Below are positions 62,107-64,000 of a DNA stretch of 64,000 bases, one piece after another. Source of the DNA: Perkinsus marinus ATCC 50983. Its lineage: Eukaryota > Perkinsozoa > Perkinsida > Perkinsidae. Below the pieces are notes generated by a model, which searched no databases, was not told the origin of the DNA, and saw nothing but the letters and a program-made list of their open reading frames with translations. How positions within the stretch are numbered: position 1 is the first letter of the stretch; the number at the start of each line of letters is the position of its first letter. Made by a program: the position numbers and the translations under genes. Location of the stretch: assembly GCF_000006405.1 (NCBI RefSeq), contig NW_003205389.1, forward strand, positions 54,820-118,819. Reading direction: 5' to 3'.

Positions 62107-64000
62107 GAAGGGGAAATGGATGCTAATCTAGAGCCAGTGCTTTGATGAAGAATAACCTCTCATCTACCACTACTACGCACGAGCAACACTTCTGGAACTC
62201 ATGCAGAGCATTGACAGTGATGAAACATCGCATATGTACTCCCTCATCGACCTTGAGATGAGAAGAGTCCCGTTGAGGGGCTCCTTTTTCCTTTTAGCTA
62301 CGATGAACGCATGAGCAAGAACGTGAAGGTTTTAGGGCGAGCAAAAGGGCATGGAATAATGGTATGGGTGTGCTGAACGGGCAAGCTTCGTCAGACCGAG
62401 CCAAGCCAATGCCCTCCAAAATGTCGATATACCACAGGAGAGGACAGAGGCATATGAGCGATCTACTCTCCGCGGTGTCTGCTACATATAGAGCTCAGGT
62501 AGACCATACTATGCGCATGCGTCACGGTTGTGCGACGGTTCACAGGCATGACTCATGCCGGGCGTCTTAACGCAGGAAGGGCCTAATATGGCCTAACCAT
62601 AATCTACCCAATTCAGGGCTAGGTCGGCCCGGCTAACATGTTCATCAAAGGGAAGTACACGCGATGATGTATCCCCTGTTCTTCGTGACTATGAATAAAG
62701 GGCTCTGTCCTTACTATCAGAGGGGGGGGGAATACTTACCAGTATATTAGAGCAATCGAATCCATCTAACGCGTGCCCACGGTCCTAACGAGGTGGCACA
62801 CAGTCAGCCTGTTGACAAGTCGGCTGTCAGGGTCCTTCCCCATCATTGCTACAACATGAGTTACAGTGGCTTGTCGCGACAATGAATCAGTAGGATGTTC
62901 ATGCATGATCAAGCGCCGAAAAATATCCAATCGTCCGATGCATTCCTATTGCCTATTATGACCAGCCCAGCATCGAGGTAGCGAGCAAAACGTAGGTAAG
63001 TCCTAAGTCCCAAGACTGGTGACCAAAATCCCCCCAAAAAATTCGCTGTCCGCGGTGGCCAGGAGCCAGGGGACCTTCAAAGTCAAGGTCGGACCTTGGC
63101 CGAGCTCCAAGACGGCCGTGCTGAGATCTGTCACACCCTTAACCGTGTGGTCCCCGTGAACTCTTTGGACGCTCACCGGAGAACAGTAACACACCCAAAA
63201 GAGTAGTGAGAGTATTTTCGCACGCCCTGCGCCGTCTATGGGGACACTGTGGGGACAGCGCTTTGGATTTGATACCATTCTCTCGAGGAATAATATAAAA
63301 TGCTGGGAAGTTCGGTAGGATTTTAATCAGGTTCCTGAACTTGTGATTCACTCTTGCAAAACGTGTGTGTGACTTGAACACCAGCCTCAGAGAATAATAA
63401 GTTCAGATGTTGTCTTGCCTCGCTGTAGTACTAGGAGCTAGACGCAATTCTACACCGATGAAAGAATAACCGTTACATACTGGAATCAGCACTAGAAGAA
63501 GATGTAGGCGAAGGATATGTATGTCGGTTCCATAACGAATAAGATACTAGTACAGGATTCGGCGTCAACTTTATCAGAGCCATATGCATTTCGAACCATT
63601 GGAGTTCTGGAGCATGATCATCACTCGCAGAGCTCGACCATCCATTGTCCGAGCGTGACGAGATCAACATACTCTATCATACCACCGATTTCCCACTCTT
63701 AGTCGAAGAACCACATCGGATAATTCAGTGATCCACACTGAAAGAGCCGTTAAGGATTAGTAAGACGTCAAGAGGCGTCACACTATTGCGCTGCGTATCC
63801 TTTTGTTCGTACGTACTAGTCTTCGACCACCCGACTGTGGTATTGTGTTGCGGAATAGTACCCGCATATCGACTCCAACACTCCTAACAAGGAATTTTCT
63901 ACCGGGATGAGTAACCAAAGTGACGACGATCACGACAACGTGCAGCCCTGGCCGAGTTGGTGAACCCAACACTGAATCAGCTGACCGAAGCAATCGGTCA
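62107..64000. other. No supportable gene
   Basis: Short frames on both strands and a run of eight to nine G near 62721-62729. The last 60 bases contain TGGCCGAGTTGGTGAACCC, which resembles a tRNA D-arm but does not continue as a tRNA within the window. Confidence 0.4.

Noticed and set aside
63945-63975. Possible tRNA start at the window end (TGGCCGAGTTGGT)
   Set aside because: The sequence after it does not form an anticodon arm or T-arm before the window ends.
1-64000. Spliced-leader RNA genes or rRNA
   Set aside because: Looked for the perkinsid/dinoflagellate leader (ending TTTGGCTCAAG) and rRNA-like stretches on both strands by eye; none seen, though a by-eye search can miss copies.

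Overview
The window is eukaryotic nuclear DNA and most resembles a perkinsozoan alveolate (Perkinsus or a close relative). Genes are cut into many small exons by very short GT-AG introns, mostly 42-53 bases. TGA, TAA and TAG all behave as stops. The recognisable proteins are conserved eukaryotic housekeeping factors. They sit beside an EF-hand/coiled-coil protein of a type I associate with dinoflagellates and perkinsids, an EFCAB10-like flagellar protein, and three secreted Cys-rich proteins sharing one motif. The genus is an inference; no rRNA or spliced-leader gene was seen. Because introns are so short and frequent, long ORFs miss most genes, and the main gene models here were assembled by joining exons by eye.

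Layout. 1-3.8 kb: little that is supportable, one Ser/Arg/Tyr-rich ORF. 3.8-7.7 kb, minus: VPS72/YL1 (SWR1 complex) with a 46-bp minisatellite in an intron, then a CUE-domain protein with a MITE-like repeat in an intron. 7.9 kb: tRNA-Ser(GCU). 8.3-9.5 kb: a membrane protein. 10.2 kb: secreted Cys-rich protein 1. 11-13.4 kb: a coiled-coil protein. 14.7-16.1 kb: a TruD/PUS7-like pseudouridine synthase. 16.6-18.8 kb: CBF5/dyskerin. 19.1-20.9 kb: EF-hand/coiled-coil protein. 21.7-22.4 kb: EFCAB10-like protein. 22.4-27.2 kb: repeat-rich and gene-poor, with perfect palindromes, a decayed MULE transposase and an assembly gap. 27.2-29.6 kb: a gag-protease fragment of an LTR element whose Gag carries an RRM.

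30.7-31.9 kb: a low-complexity/coiled-coil protein. 33.7-36.7 kb, minus: NOG2/GNL2 GTPase, resolved into 18 exons. 37.3-37.7 kb: a small protein resembling mitochondrial ATP synthase subunit f. 38.05-38.95 kb: a fold-back repeat. 39.5-40.3 kb, minus: V-ATPase c'' (VMA16), four exons. 41.8-42.3 kb, minus: LSM7, three exons. 42.34-48.22 kb: a complete LTR retrotransposon with identical 183-bp LTRs inserted 35 bp upstream of the LSM7 start codon. 49.6 kb: secreted Cys-rich protein 2. 51.5-55.2 kb, minus: BRE1-like RING E3. 56.5-59.3 kb: unidentified plus-strand exons. 60-61.2 kb: helical-repeat (PPR-like) protein. 61.7 kb: secreted Cys-rich protein 3.

Several genes share RNA or ribosome themes (CBF5, PUS7-like, NOG2, LSM7, PPR-like) and two share chromatin (VPS72 for H2A.Z exchange, BRE1 for H2B ubiquitination). 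They lie on mixed strands with independent promoters, so this is proximity, not an operon. The most interesting material is the pair of related LTR elements (one with an RRM in Gag, one whose ORF starts inside its own LTR), the shared secreted-protein motif, and the way repeats have settled inside otherwise uniformly tiny introns.
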